Assembly: GCA_021733665.1 (NCBI GenBank)
Contig: JAHREI010000005.1
Location: 1-64,000 of the forward strand
Reading direction: 5' to 3'
Origin: Bacillus subtilis
GTDB lineage: Bacteria > Pseudomonadota > Alphaproteobacteria > Rhizobiales > Rhizobiaceae
DNA: 64,000 nucleotides
Under the pieces are notes generated by a model. It ran no database searches. It was not told the origin of the DNA and saw only the letters and a list, made by a program, of their open reading frames with translations. Position numbers and translations under genes: made by a program. Shown here in pieces: positions 9,578-19,244 of the stretch; positions within the stretch are counted from its first letter, which is position 1; every line of letters begins with the position of its first letter.

Positions 9578-11251
9578 ATGAATAATCCGCGTCACAATGA
9601 GCGTGAAATCCGTCCTGCAATCGGCACGGAAATCACCGCCAAAAGCTGGCTCACCGAAGCGCCGATGCGCATGTTGATGAATAATCTGCATCCCGACGTT
9701 GCCGAGCGCCCGCATGAGCTGGTGGTCTATGGCGGTATCGGTCGCGCCGCCCGTACATGGGCAGATTTTGACAAGATTGTTGCCAGCCTGAAAGATCTGG
9801 AAGGCGATGAAACATTGCTGGTACAGTCCGGCAAGCCGGTCGGTATTTTCCGTACCCATAAAGATGCGCCGCGCGTTCTAATCGCCAATTCCAATCTGGT
9901 GCCGCACTGGGCAAACTGGGATCATTTCAACGAACTGGATAAAAAGGGACTGGCGATGTATGGCCAGATGACCGCCGGTTCGTGGATTTATATCGGTGCG
10001 CAGGGCATTGTGCAGGGCACCTATGAAACCTTTGTCGAAGCCGGTCGTCAGCATTTCGGCGGCAATCTCAAAGGCAAATGGATTCTCACCGGTGGCCTCG
10101 GCGGTATGGGCGGCGCACAGCCGCTGGCCGCTGTCATGGCCGGTGCCTGCTGTCTCGCGGTTGAGTGCGATGAAACCCGCGCGGATTTCCGCCTGCGTAC
10201 CCGCTATGTTGATGAAAAAACCCACAGCCTTGATAAAGCGCTGGCACGTATTGATGCATGGACAAAAGCCGGTGAAGCCAAGTCGATTGCCCTAATCGGC
10301 AATGCGGCAGAGATTTTCCCTGAACTGGTGAAGCGCGGCGTCAAACCGGATATCGTCACCGACCAGACTTCCGCACATGATCCGGTGCATGGTTATCTGC
10401 CGATCGGCTGGAGCGTTGCTGAATGGCGTGCAAAACAGGAAAGCGACCCGAAAGGCGTTGCAAAGGCAGCGCGCGCCTCGATGAAAATTCAGGTCGCAGC
10501 GATGGTTGATTTCTGGAATATGGGCATTCCGACCCTCGATTACGGCAATAATATCCGTCAGATGGCACTGGAAGAAGGTCTGGAAGACGCATTTGCCTTC
10601 CCGGGCTTTGTACCTGCCTATATCCGCCCGCTGTTCTGCCGTGGTATCGGCCCGTTCCGCTGGGCAGCACTCTCCGGTGATCCAGAAGATATTTACAAGA
10701 CCGATGCCAAGGTCAAGGAACTGCTGCCGGATAATAAGCACCTGCATAACTGGCTGGATATGGCGCGTGAGCGCATTGAGTTTCAGGGGCTGCCTGCCCG
10801 TATTTGCTGGGTTGGCCTTGGTGACCGCCACCGTCTCGGCCTTGCCTTCAACGAAATGGTCAAGAACGGCGAGCTGAAAGCACCAGTTGTGATCGGCCGC
10901 GACCATCTGGATTCCGGTTCTGTGGCTTCGCCAAACCGTGAAACAGAAGCGATGCAGGACGGCTCCGATGCCGTTTCCGACTGGCCGCTGCTCAATGCCC
11001 TGCTCAACACCGCATCCGGTGCCACATGGGTATCGCTGCATCACGGCGGCGGCGTTGGCATGGGCTTCAGCCAGCATGCAGGCATGGTGATCTGCGCTGA
11101 CGGTACCGATGATGCCGCCCGCCGCCTTGAGCGCGTGTTGTGGAATGACCCTGCCACCGGTGTGATGCGTCATGCCGATGCCGGTTATGACATTGCCGTC
11201 AATTGCGCCAAGGAACAGGGTCTGCGCCTGCCTGGCATTTTGGGCAACTAA
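9578..11251 (+). CDS. hutU: urocanate hydratase
   Basis: A 557-aa NAD-dependent urocanase converting urocanate to imidazolonepropionate. Conserved blocks: [19 protein letters not shown] (NAD-binding region), [33 protein letters not shown] and [17 protein letters not shown]. Length matches the family (~555 aa). It ends the catabolic part of the hut operon, and a strong terminator lies directly downstream. The following yjiH and hutD genes may therefore be separately expressed or reached by readthrough. Confidence 0.96.
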   Translation: MNNPRHNEREIRPAIGTEITAKSWLTEAPMRMLMNNLHPDVAERPHELVVYGGIGRAARTWADFDKIVASLKDLEGDETLLVQSGKPVGIFRTHKDAPRVLIANSNLVPHWANWDHFNELDKKGLAMYGQMTAGSWIYIGAQGIVQGTYETFVEAGRQHFGGNLKGKWILTGGLGGMGGAQPLAAVMAGACCLAVECDETRADFRLRTRYVDEKTHSLDKALARIDAWTKAGEAKSIALIGNAAEIFPELVKRGVKPDIVTDQTSAHDPVHGYLPIGWSVAEWRAKQESDPKGVAKAARASMKIQVAAMVDFWNMGIPTLDYGNNIRQMALEEGLEDAFAFPGFVPAYIRPLFCRGIGPFRWAALSGDPEDIYKTDAKVKELLPDNKHLHNWLDMARERIEFQGLPARICWVGLGDRHRLGLAFNEMVKNGELKAPVVIGRDHLDSGSVASPNRETEAMQDGSDAVSDWPLLNALLNTASGATWVSLHHGGGVGMGFSQHAGMVICADGTDDAARRLERVLWNDPATGVMRHADAGYDIAVNCAKEQGLRLPGILGN

Positions 11252-11263
11252 CGAAATGAATAC

Positions 11264-11297
11264 AAAGGCAGCCTGCGAGGAGGCTGCCTTTCTTTTT
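11264..11297 (+). terminator. hutU terminator
   Basis: An 11-bp perfect stem AAAGGCAGCCT / AGGCTGCCTTT with loop GCGAGG, followed by a T-rich tail (TCTTTTT). Confidence 0.92.
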
Positions 11298-11398
11298 CAC
11301 ATTTCCGGCTTTGGGAGAGGCCGTAACAGACAAGGGCAAAACAGCTTCTGAGATTACGGAACCTCCTTCTGCATGAATAACAATAATCAGGGGTCATC

Positions 11399-12727
11399 AT
11401 GTCAGATATAACTGTTGGCAGCAGCGGCGGTTCGCGCGGCTCAGCTGCATTCAAACTGATCTTTTTCAGTTTTCTCGGTATTTTTTTCTTCTTTGTTCCG
11501 GTCACGCTCAGTGGAAAATCCACAATCCTGCTCGACCATGCTGCGACAGCAGTTGCGGTGCAATTGCGTCCTGTCGCACTGACCTTCGTCTGTCTTTTGA
11601 TTGCCTATGGTGCGCTCAGCCCGTTTATCCGTGGCACATGGAACAAAACCCTGACCGAAAGCATTTTCTCCGTGCTGCGCGTGCTGGGTCTGGTACTCAC
11701 CGGCATGTATCTCGCCGGTGTCGGGCCGGAACTGCTTTTCACACCGGATATGCTGCCATTTCTCTTTGACAAGCTTGTTCTTTCCGTCGGTCTGATCGTG
11801 CCGATCGGCGCTTTGGCGCTGGCGTTTCTGATCGGTTACGGATTGCTGGAATTTACCGGCGTCATCGTACAGCCGGTCATGCGTCCGATCTGGCGTACAC
11901 CGGGCTGGTCAGCCATTGATGCGGTAGCTTCTTTTGTCGGCAGTTATTCGCTGGCACTGCTGATTACCGACCGTGTATATCGCGAAGGCAAATATACCGC
12001 GCGTGAAGCGGCAATTATTGCCACCGGTTTCTCGACTGTTTCAGCGACTTTCATGATTATCGTCGCCAAAACGCTTAATCTGATGGATGCGTGGAATCTG
12101 TATTTCTGGACAACTTTTTTTGTGACCTTCATCGTTTCCGCAATTGCTGCGCGTCTCTGGCCGCTGGCGCAAATGGACCATCCGGAAACCCGCGACACAC
12201 CGCTACCGGAAGGTAAATCCCGCTTAGCCACCGCAATCAATGTCGGTCTCGAACAGGCTGAAAAAGCACCGCACATTCTGCCGATGCTGCGTGCAACCTT
12301 TATCGATGGTCTGCGCATGGCTTCGATGATCCTTCCAAGCATTATGGCCGTTGGTCTGCTGGGTCTGCTCGCCTCGAAATATACCCCGCTCTTCGATGTG
12401 CTGGGTCTGGCGTTGTATCCTTTCACATGGCTGGCACAATTGTCGGAGCCAATGCTGGCAGCGAAATCCATGGCAGCCGGTCTTGCTGAAATGTTCCTGC
12501 CAGCCATCCTGCTGAAAGATGCCGATGTGGCGCTCAAATTTGTAGCCGCAGTGGTTTCTGTCTCGCAGGTACTGTTTCTCTCGGCATCCATTCCTTGTGT
12601 GCTTGCAACTTCAATCCCGCTCAAATTCCGTGATCTGATTGTGATCTGGTATATCCGCACAGCGCTCAGCATTCTGCTGACAGCACCGGTGGCTCTCTGG
12701 GCGGTTTCCAACGGCTGGTTACAGTAA
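11399..12727 (+). CDS. YjiH-family membrane protein with Gate domain, hut-linked
   Basis: A 442-aa integral membrane protein with roughly ten hydrophobic segments. It resembles the YjiH/nucleoside-recognition (Gate) domain family, with hydrophobic blocks around GYGLLEFTGVIVQPVMRPIW and MILPSIMAVGLLGLLASKY. It lies between hutU and hutD on the same strand. No histidine permease of a classic family is encoded nearby, so uptake or export of histidine, urocanate or a breakdown product is a reasonable inference from context. Its own spacer starts after the hutU terminator. The hutD ATG follows its stop without a gap. Confidence 0.7.
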   Translation: MSDITVGSSGGSRGSAAFKLIFFSFLGIFFFFVPVTLSGKSTILLDHAATAVAVQLRPVALTFVCLLIAYGALSPFIRGTWNKTLTESIFSVLRVLGLVLTGMYLAGVGPELLFTPDMLPFLFDKLVLSVGLIVPIGALALAFLIGYGLLEFTGVIVQPVMRPIWRTPGWSAIDAVASFVGSYSLALLITDRVYREGKYTAREAAIIATGFSTVSATFMIIVAKTLNLMDAWNLYFWTTFFVTFIVSAIAARLWPLAQMDHPETRDTPLPEGKSRLATAINVGLEQAEKAPHILPMLRATFIDGLRMASMILPSIMAVGLLGLLASKYTPLFDVLGLALYPFTWLAQLSEPMLAAKSMAAGLAEMFLPAILLKDADVALKFVAAVVSVSQVLFLSASIPCVLATSIPLKFRDLIVIWYIRTALSILLTAPVALWAVSNGWLQ

Positions 12728-13291
12728 ATGCAGCTTCTCAAAAATCATCAGCACCGCCGTATGCCGTGGAAAAACGGCGGCGGTGTTACCGTTGAAATCG
12801 CGGTTTTTCCAGAGGATGCGTCAGTCGATAATTTCGACTGGCGTATCAGCACCGCAACGGTAGCCAGTGACGGGCCGTTTTCGGTTTTTACCGGCATTGA
12901 CCGCACTTTATCCGTGCTTGAAGGCGACGGGATTACCCTGTCCGTCGAAGGTCTGACAGATCAGGAACTGAAAGGTGAAACCCCGCCTTTCTCCTTTCCT
13001 GCGGACAGCCCGACCAGTGCGAAATTGCTCGGTTCCGCAATCACGGATCTGAATGTGATGACACGGCGCGGGTACTTTACGCATCAAGTCAGCCGTTATG
13101 GGGTGACAGAGCCTGTCAACTTGTCTCTGAACGGAGCAACTTTGCTGATCTTCTGCAGCAAAGGTACTGTGCAAGCCGGAGATACACAGCTTGAGCTCAA
13201 TGATTGTCTGCGGTTTGAGCACTGCAACAATGCAGAACTTCAGCTTTCCGGCAATGGCATAGCATTTGTGATTGTGCTCAATCCGGCCTGA
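12728..13291 (+). CDS. hutD: HutD-family cupin protein
   Basis: A 187-aa HutD/Ves-type bicupin with the family opening HRRMPWKNGGGVTVEIAV and DWRISTATVASDGPFSVFTG. In Pseudomonas HutD has been described as a governor of hut activity that limits urocanate accumulation; its catalytic role, if any, is unclear. The start abuts the stop of yjiH (TAAATG). Its last 52 bases overlap the 3' end of the convergent gluconokinase gene, which is unusual. Confidence 0.88.
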   Translation: MQLLKNHQHRRMPWKNGGGVTVEIAVFPEDASVDNFDWRISTATVASDGPFSVFTGIDRTLSVLEGDGITLSVEGLTDQELKGETPPFSFPADSPTSAKLLGSAITDLNVMTRRGYFTHQVSRYGVTEPVNLSLNGATLLIFCSKGTVQAGDTQLELNDCLRFEHCNNAELQLSGNGIAFVIVLNPA

Positions 13292-13794
13292 TCTTCCAGC
13301 CATGTTTTGCAGGTTGCAAGCATCGTGTTCACGGGCTGGTCGCAGGACAGTAGCAATGTCACCGGTTCACCTTGCGGGATTTCAAAACTGGCCAGTTGCG
13401 AAGTGAACAAAGATGCGGGCATGAAATGCCCGTGTCTCGCCTGCATTCTCGCAGCGATGGTGTTGGGATCACAGGTCAGACAGATGAAATATAACGGCTC
13501 GCCGGTCTGCTCACGCAGCAAATCCCGATAGGATTTTTTGAGCGCTGAACAGCTTGCCACAGCGCCCTCTGTCCCGTTTGAAAGAGCTGCTGCAATGGCT
13601 TGCAGCCAAGGCAGGCGATCTGCATCATTCAACGGCTGACCGGCCTGCATTTTCGCAATATTACTTTGCGGATGCAGATCATCCCCCTCAATAAAGGGCA
13701 ATGTCAGAGCCTGCGCTAGTGCTGAAGCCAGTGTTGATTTACCGGAACCGGAAACGCCCATCACAATAATCCGCACCGGTTCCTGCTTGCTCAT
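13240..13794 (-). CDS. gntK: gluconokinase
   Basis: A 184-aa P-loop kinase phosphorylating D-gluconate to 6-phosphogluconate. Walker A is GVSGSGKST (from residue 13). EGDDLHPQSNIAKMQAG and LNDADRLPWL are hallmark gluconokinase motifs, with CSALKKSYRDLLR following. The C-terminus (about 17 residues) is encoded in the overlap with hutD and may be an extension. It lies 15 bases downstream of thiY and may be the last gene of the riboswitch-controlled operon, although gluconate has no obvious thiamin link. Confidence 0.88.
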   Translation of the reverse strand: MSKQEPVRIIVMGVSGSGKSTLASALAQALTLPFIEGDDLHPQSNIAKMQAGQPLNDADRLPWLQAIAAALSNGTEGAVASCSALKKSYRDLLREQTGEPLYFICLTCDPNTIAARMQARHGHFMPASLFTSQLASFEIPQGEPVTLLLSCDQPVNTMLATCKTWLEDQAGLSTITNAMPLPES

Positions 13795-13809
13795 TCATTG
13801 TTCCATTAT

Positions 13810-14826
13810 TTAAGGCAGGAAATCATTGGTAAAATAGCTCAAAAAGTCCGGTTTTTCCTGCAACACTGCACCTTCCTTATCATAGAGAATACCCGCCTTA
13901 AACAGGAACTCACCCAAAGCCAGCATGGTTTCCGGTCGCATGTTACCGATTGTACCATCGCTATCGCGCAGGAAATGCCCGTCATTCAGAGCTTTCAGTG
14001 AAGCGCGGATAAGCTTGTCATCCGTCAACACATCCTGATTGCCGCGAATGAGAATATCGGCTGCTTCATCCGGATGATCCGCTGCAAAAGCAAATCCGCG
14101 TTGCGTGGCACTTAAAAATGCCTTTGCCGTTTCCGGATTGTCTTTGAGGTATTTGCCGGAGGAAACCAGCAGCGTGGTATGCTGATCCGGTATACCGTAA
14201 TCCGAGTGGCGGAACGCCCGCTGCTTCACACCTTCCAGCTCGTTTTTCACCCCTTCCCATGTGGCAATTTCCAGCGTGAAATCCACGGCACCATTGGCCA
14301 GTGCCTCGTAGGCGGAAGTACCGAGTGTCACAATCTCAAACTCGCCCTTGCCACCATCGGCACGGATCAGGGTTTCAATCAGCTTACGCTCCCAATTGGA
14401 GCCGAAACCGGCATAGGTTTTGCCGTCGAGGTCTTTCGGCGACTGAATATCCTGCCGCTCATCCATAAACACCAGACGACCGGTTTCGTGCTGCACCACA
14501 GCATAAGTGCCGACAAGATCAGCCCCCGCCGTACGCTGCGCAAACAAGCCGGTTGAACCAACAATACCGAAATCCGCCGCACCATTAGCGACCAGCAATC
14601 CGGCTGATGTGTCGGAATAAGGCAGGATCGTCACGTCTAGTCCGGCTTCTTTGTAAAAGCCCTGATCACGGGCAATGAACATACCGATATGATTGGTATT
14701 TACTGTCCAGTCGAGTGCAACAGTCACTTTCGCCGGTTCTTTGGCGAAAGCAGAGAGTGGTAAAACGCTCATCGCGCCGGACAGAGCCAGTGCGGAAAGC
14801 AAGCGGCGGCGGTTCAAAATTGCCAT
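13810..14826 (-). CDS. thiY: ABC substrate-binding protein for a thiamin pyrimidine precursor (ThiY/NMT1-like)
   Basis: A periplasmic NMT1/THI5-like binding protein of 338 residues. The signal peptide contains NRRRLLSALALSG (Tat-compatible twin arginine) and ends near SAFA. The mature part opens KVTVALDWTVNTNHIGMFIA and contains GAADFGIVGSTGLFAQR, typical of ThiY-type proteins. The ATG at 14826 has AAGGA seven bases upstream; the ATG six bases earlier does not. Its permease and ATPase lie upstream behind a TPP riboswitch. Likely ligand: a formylamino- or hydroxymethyl-pyrimidine. Confidence 0.87.
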   Translation of the reverse strand: MAILNRRRLLSALALSGAMSVLPLSAFAKEPAKVTVALDWTVNTNHIGMFIARDQGFYKEAGLDVTILPYSDTSAGLLVANGAADFGIVGSTGLFAQRTAGADLVGTYAVVQHETGRLVFMDERQDIQSPKDLDGKTYAGFGSNWERKLIETLIRADGGKGEFEIVTLGTSAYEALANGAVDFTLEIATWEGVKNELEGVKQRAFRHSDYGIPDQHTTLLVSSGKYLKDNPETAKAFLSATQRGFAFAADHPDEAADILIRGNQDVLTDDKLIRASLKALNDGHFLRDSDGTIGNMRPETMLALGEFLFKAGILYDKEGAVLQEKPDFLSYFTNDFLP

Positions 14827-14836
14827 GGTCATATCC

Positions 14837-15586
14837 TTATAAATTCAGCAAAAGGTCTAGAATTTCAGCTTCAAGCACAGCCGCTTTTTCCAATGCGTTT
14901 TTGTGCAGTGAGTCCCGTCTGGGACGCGGCAGATCGACGGTCACCTCATGCACAACCCTGCTGGGACGTGCTGACAACACATAAATCCGGTCTGAGAGAT
15001 AAACGGCTTCACGCACATCATGGGTGATCAGCAAAGCCGTCCAGCGATGGCTCTGCCACATGCTCTCCAGCCAGTGCTGCATCGAAGCGCGGGTCAGGGC
15101 ATCAAGCGCACCAAATGGTTCATCCAGCAGCAGCATTTTACGTTGCTGAATAACGGTTCGCAGCAAGGCTGCCCGCTGACGCATGCCGCCTGATAATTCC
15201 GCCGGATAGGCCTGTTCAAAACCGGCAAGGCCAAATTCCTTAAACAGCGGTTCGGCTAATTTGCGGGCATCCTTGCGGCTCATGCCCTGCACTTCCAGCC
15301 CCAGTGTGGCATTATCAATCATCCGCCGCCACGGCATCAAAGCATCGCGCTGCGGCATGAACGCAAACGCATCGCATGCTTGTGCTAATGGTGCGCCGTC
15401 AAAGATGATGCGCCCCTGCGAGAGCTGTTCCGCACCGGTCAACAGATTGAAAATTGTAGTTTTTCCGGCACCCGACGGCCCCAGAACCGAGACAAACTCA
15501 CCCTCCGCCACATGCAGAGAAATGTCGCGCAACACTTCCAATGAACCAAAAGATTTAGCGACAGATTGCAATTGCAGACGTATCAT
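14837..15586 (-). CDS. thiZ: ABC transporter ATPase (ThiZ)
   Basis: A 249-aa ABC ATPase of the nitrate/sulfonate/taurine-like class. Walker A GPSGAGKTT, signature ELSGGMRQRAALLR, Walker B MLLLDEPFGALD and the H-loop LLITHDVREA are all intact. The true ATG (15586) overlaps the thiX stop codon by one base (TAATG), so translation is coupled; an upstream in-frame ATG lies within thiX. It energises import by ThiX with ThiY. Confidence 0.9.
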   Translation of the reverse strand: MIRLQLQSVAKSFGSLEVLRDISLHVAEGEFVSVLGPSGAGKTTIFNLLTGAEQLSQGRIIFDGAPLAQACDAFAFMPQRDALMPWRRMIDNATLGLEVQGMSRKDARKLAEPLFKEFGLAGFEQAYPAELSGGMRQRAALLRTVIQQRKMLLLDEPFGALDALTRASMQHWLESMWQSHRWTALLITHDVREAVYLSDRIYVLSARPSRVVHEVTVDLPRPRRDSLHKNALEKAAVLEAEILDLLLNL

Positions 15587-16404
15587 TATTCTGCACCCCG
15601 CTCTGTTTTCAGCCACGGGGCGACCCATTTTTGTATCAGATAAGTCAGGCCAAACAGGCTTAATGTCAGCGTCGCGCTGATGAATACCGCTGCCAGTACC
15701 AGATCGGGCCGGAAGTTGTTTTTGGCATTGAGGATATAAATGCCTAAGCCTTTGAAAGCACCGGCATATTCAGCAAAAATTGCGCCAACGACTGCATAAG
15801 TGATTGAAATGCGTAAGCCTGCGAAAAAATATGGCAAAGCTGACGGAATGCGCGCTAACCGGAAGATCGTCCATCTGCCTGCACCCATTGATGACAGTAA
15901 ATGCTCAATCTCTTTATCCGTCGAGGCATAGCCCTGCACCAGCGCCACCAGCATCGGAAAAAAGGTGACGAGAGAGACCAGCAGAATTTTCGGCAGCAGA
16001 CCAAAACCGAACCACAGCACAATCAGTGGTGCAATGGCGATCAGCGGCAGAGTCTGGCTGATGATGAAAACCGGAAACAGTGCCCGCCGCAGCCAGATAT
16101 ATCGATCAATCAAAACGGAGAGCAGACAAGCGGTAATCACAGAACAGCTGAAACCAATCAGCGTCGCACGGATTGTCGGCAGGGTATTATCCCATAAAGC
16201 CTGACGATGCAGAAACATCTGCTGCAAAATCCGGCTCGGTGCCGGCAATACGGACGGTGCTATGCCGGACAGTGCAACGTAGCTTTCCCAGAACAAAAAG
16301 ACTGCACCGACAGACAAGATTGCAGGAAGAATTCTGGACAGATGAGCCGATGACTTACGTACAGATTGCGTGCAATCTGCAGCGGCAGCTTGATAAACAG
16401 ACAT
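15586..16404 (-). CDS. thiX: ABC transporter permease (ThiX)
   Basis: A 272-aa inner-membrane permease with about six hydrophobic segments. The EAA-loop region is EIEHLLSSMGAGRWTIFRLARIPSALP. It belongs to the SsuC/TauC-like family used by the ThiXYZ importer. It is the first gene after the TPP riboswitch; the leader is about 130 bases from the aptamer to the ATG. Confidence 0.88.
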   Translation of the reverse strand: MSVYQAAAADCTQSVRKSSAHLSRILPAILSVGAVFLFWESYVALSGIAPSVLPAPSRILQQMFLHRQALWDNTLPTIRATLIGFSCSVITACLLSVLIDRYIWLRRALFPVFIISQTLPLIAIAPLIVLWFGFGLLPKILLVSLVTFFPMLVALVQGYASTDKEIEHLLSSMGAGRWTIFRLARIPSALPYFFAGLRISITYAVVGAIFAEYAGAFKGLGIYILNAKNNFRPDLVLAAVFISATLTLSLFGLTYLIQKWVAPWLKTERGAE

Positions 16405-16530
16405 GTTTCAATTCCACAGATAAGAATAAAATCAGTTTTGCTGTGAAATTCTTCAGGTCAGCCAGAAACACGCCGCCGGAATTGCCGTGACAAAAGAAGT
16501 GGAAATTTGTGCGCCAGAAAACATGGTCCG

Positions 16531-16617
16531 CCTCGCTCCGCTAGAATTACCCAGATCAGCTTTAGAGTCCGTCAGTTTGTCACTGACATCTCAGCCCCGG
16601 CACTACGGAGCCCCCCT
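16531..16617 (-). promoter_or_regulatory. TPP riboswitch (THI element)
   Basis: Read on the minus strand, the leader shows GGGGCTGAGATG, a short hairpin GTCAGT/ACTGAC, then AAGCTGATCTGGGTAAT and AGCGGAGC. These are the conserved CUGAGA and CUGAUCUGG-UAAU blocks of the TPP aptamer. The P1 helix closes between GCTCCG (16611-16606) and CGGAGC (16540-16535). The order of elements matches the E. coli thiC type, with an extra hairpin after CUGAGA. It controls thiXZY. The expression platform downstream was not resolved. Confidence 0.9.
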
Positions 16618-16663
16618 GTGGATGCGCGAGATTAAGCACATATTGCAGCACTTTGAAAGAGCA

Positions 16664-16705
16664 ATAAATAAAAACGGCGCATGTGATTGCTCACATGCGC
16701 CGTTT
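16664..16705 (-). terminator. aminotransferase terminator
   Basis: A 15-bp perfect stem (16672-16686 with 16691-16705, AAACGGCGCATGTGA and its complement) with a 4-base loop. In the minus direction it is followed by TTTTTATTTATT, so it terminates the class III aminotransferase. It also insulates that gene from the thi leader. Confidence 0.93.
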
Positions 16706-16726
16706 CATTTCAACCTTTAGAAGAAA

Positions 16727-18097
16727 TTACTTCTTCACTTCAGCAGCCACTGTGTCCAGTGCCTTGGCAAAAGCACCAACCATTTCATCAACCTGTTTTT
16801 CATTGATGATCAGCGGCGGGCAGAATGCAACCGTATCCAGCATGTTGCGGCAGATAACACCGTTGTTGAGCAGCGCATTATTTGCCATCAGACCGAGATT
16901 ACCAGCTTTTTCCAGAGGCTCTTTGGTCTGCTTGTCAGCAACCAGTTCAACCGCTGCGATCAGGCCTTTACCGCGCACTTCACCCACCAGCGGATGATCG
17001 GCCAGTTCACGCAAACGTTTCTGCATGTGCGCGCCGACTTCACGGGCATTCGCAACCAGATTATTTTCTTCAATAATCTTGATATTTTCATTGGCAACAG
17101 CAGCAGCCACCGGATGTGCACCACCGGTATAACCATGACCGAATGTGCCGATCTTGTTGCTTTCATCAGCCAGCGGTTCAAACACCTTGTCATTCACAAC
17201 TAGCGCCGAAATCGGAAGGTAGGAGGATGACAGCTGCTTGGAGAATACCATAATATCCGGCTGCATTTTGAAGGTTTCTGTACCAAACATATTGCCGGTA
17301 CGGCCGAAACCGCAGATCACTTCATCCGCAATCAGCAGAATGTCGTATTTCTTCAAAACAGCCTGAATTTTACCCCAATAGCTGTCCGGCGGCACTACAA
17401 CACCACCGGCACCCATGATCGGCTCACCGATGAATGCAGCAATGGTTTCAGGGCCTTCGGCAAGGATCATGGCTTCCAGATCAGCGGCCATACGGTCTGT
17501 GAACTGCTCTTCCGTTTCACCCGGCAGCGCTTCGCGCCAATAATGCGGGCAGGATGTGTGCAGAATATTGGCAATCGGCAGATCGAAGGACAGCTGGTTT
17601 GCCGGCAGGCCGGTGAGGCTTGCAGCAGCAATGGTCACACCGTGATAACCGCGCTTACGGCTGATGATCTTTTTGCGCTGCGGCTGGCCAAGCGCATTGG
17701 AGCGGTACCACAGCATTTTGATTGCGGTATCATTGGCCTCGGAGCCGGAATTGGTGAAGAAGGCTTTGCTCATCGGCACCGGCGCCATCGTCACCAGTTT
17801 TTCTGCCAGATCGATCACCGGACCATGCGATTTATGGCCGAAATTGTGATAATAAGGCAGCTTCTGCATCTGCTTGGTGGCAGCATCAACAAGACGCTGT
17901 TCCGAGAAGCCGACACCTACGCTCCACAGACCGGCCAGACCTTCAATATAGCGCTTGCCGTTATTGTCCTCGACATAGATCCCGTCACCTTTTTCAAGGA
18001 TCATCGGTCCGATTTCCTGATGACGACGCGCATTCGTGTAAGAATGAAGGTGATACTGAATATCACGCGCTTCAGGTGAATTCGGCTGCTTATCCAT
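16727..18097 (-). CDS. class III (omega) aminotransferase
   Basis: A 456-aa PLP-dependent class III aminotransferase, probably pyruvate-dependent. Markers: FTNSGSEANDTAIKMLWY (phosphate-binding region), SRKRGYHGVTIAAASLTG, IADEVICGFGRTG and the Schiff-base lysine K287 in VFSKQLSSSYLPISA. This subgroup acts on amines or amino acids such as putrescine, beta-alanine or taurine; the substrate cannot be fixed from sequence. It is divergent from a GntR/FCD regulator, its probable controller. A strong terminator follows. Confidence 0.88.
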   Translation of the reverse strand: MDKQPNSPEARDIQYHLHSYTNARRHQEIGPMILEKGDGIYVEDNNGKRYIEGLAGLWSVGVGFSEQRLVDAATKQMQKLPYYHNFGHKSHGPVIDLAEKLVTMAPVPMSKAFFTNSGSEANDTAIKMLWYRSNALGQPQRKKIISRKRGYHGVTIAAASLTGLPANQLSFDLPIANILHTSCPHYWREALPGETEEQFTDRMAADLEAMILAEGPETIAAFIGEPIMGAGGVVVPPDSYWGKIQAVLKKYDILLIADEVICGFGRTGNMFGTETFKMQPDIMVFSKQLSSSYLPISALVVNDKVFEPLADESNKIGTFGHGYTGGAHPVAAAVANENIKIIEENNLVANAREVGAHMQKRLRELADHPLVGEVRGKGLIAAVELVADKQTKEPLEKAGNLGLMANNALLNNGVICRNMLDTVAFCPPLIINEKQVDEMVGAFAKALDTVAAEVKK

Positions 18098-18488
18098 AGT
18101 TCCCTACCTGGTTTTACTCCAGAACGGCCTGATCTCCCGAACAGGATACCGTTCATCGCTTTGCTCGGCGCAGCTTTTCACACAAAAACATTGCTGTTTC
18201 CGGCTCAAAACTACTCTGAAATTTCTCCGCTGAAGCGATGATCTGAAATAAAATCCCGCCTCCCATTTGATGCATCATGTTTTTAATATAATAGTTTGTC
18301 AAGCATAGTCATGATGCCAAATTATTGTTGCGATATGGCTGATAAACAGCGTAATCAATACATTGCCGGAAGAATATTCACGGTTATGATACTGCATATT
18401 ATTCAGGATAATACGGCTGTAAAAGAGCCGGTTATAAAGTGAAACGATAAAAACAAACAGTTCACTCACTGCGGGGGAAACATCTTGC
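18098..18488. promoter_or_regulatory. divergent regulatory spacer with TGATGCATCA palindrome
   Basis: This 391-base spacer separates the aminotransferase and the GntR/FCD gene. The clearest element is the 10-bp palindrome TGATGCATCA (18268-18277), followed by an AT-rich TTTTTAATATAATAG stretch that could hold a promoter. FCD-type GntR proteins bind short interrupted palindromes, so this is a candidate operator. Nothing coding was seen. Confidence 0.45.
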
Positions 18489-19166
18489 ATGAATGGCATT
18501 TCAGAACTTCAGACGCTTGAACATCATAATCTCGGCGAAATCGTCTATCGCAAACTCTCTCAAGCGTTGATGCGCGGACAATTTGCACCCGATACTAGAC
18601 TAACCATCCGTGAGCTTGCCGCTTCGCTCGGCACCAGTGTTACACCTGTCCGCGATGCCTTATTAAGGCTCATTCAGGATGAAGCACTGACCCAGAAAAC
18701 GCCGCGTGATATTCGCGTCCCCGTACTGGATCAGCAAAAATATGAGGAAATCCGCTCTATCCGCGTGCGTCTTGAAGGATTAGCAGCCAGACAAGCCGCA
18801 GCCCTCGCCGATAAAAAAGACATTGCGAAACTCTGGAAGCTGGTCAAAGACAATGACAAAGCCATGGAGAAACAGCTCTGGGGCGATGCCTTAGCGATGA
18901 ACCATATTTTCCACTCTGCACTGGTGGAAGTGGCCGCCATGCCGGTGCTCAACTCCATTATCAACCGTCTCTGGCTGCAAATGGGACCTCTGATTGCCGA
19001 TGCCTATAAGCATGGCGGACGGGCCATGATTGATGATCATTATAAAATTGTTGAAGCAATTGAGAGACGTGATGCCGATGCCGCCGAAGCGGCGATTGCC
19101 CATGACATTCTCACTGCCAGTGATTTGATTATCAGCCGCATTCATTCCTACGCGCTCAGCGCGTAG
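18489..19166 (+). CDS. GntR-family regulator with FCD domain
   Basis: A 225-aa regulator. The N-terminal winged helix (about 15-80) contains LTIRELAASLGTSVTPVRDALLRL. The C-terminal FCD helical bundle (about 90-215) has ligand/metal-type residues in RVRLEGLAARQAA, MNHIFHSALVEVA and HYKIVEAIERRDADAAEAAI. FCD domains typically bind carboxylates. It is divergent from the class III aminotransferase, which it likely controls. Confidence 0.87.
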   Translation: MNGISELQTLEHHNLGEIVYRKLSQALMRGQFAPDTRLTIRELAASLGTSVTPVRDALLRLIQDEALTQKTPRDIRVPVLDQQKYEEIRSIRVRLEGLAARQAAALADKKDIAKLWKLVKDNDKAMEKQLWGDALAMNHIFHSALVEVAAMPVLNSIINRLWLQMGPLIADAYKHGGRAMIDDHYKIVEAIERRDADAAEAAIAHDILTASDLIISRIHSYALSA

Positions 19167-19244
19167 GACGTTGAAACCAGCAAAATCCTGACAATTCATC
19201 CGCTTTTTATGCACATTCAGGCGTTTTAAGATTACAAATCGTTA

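Noticed and set aside
10292-11173. 293-codon open frame opposite hutU
   Set aside because: Shadow of the urocanase gene.
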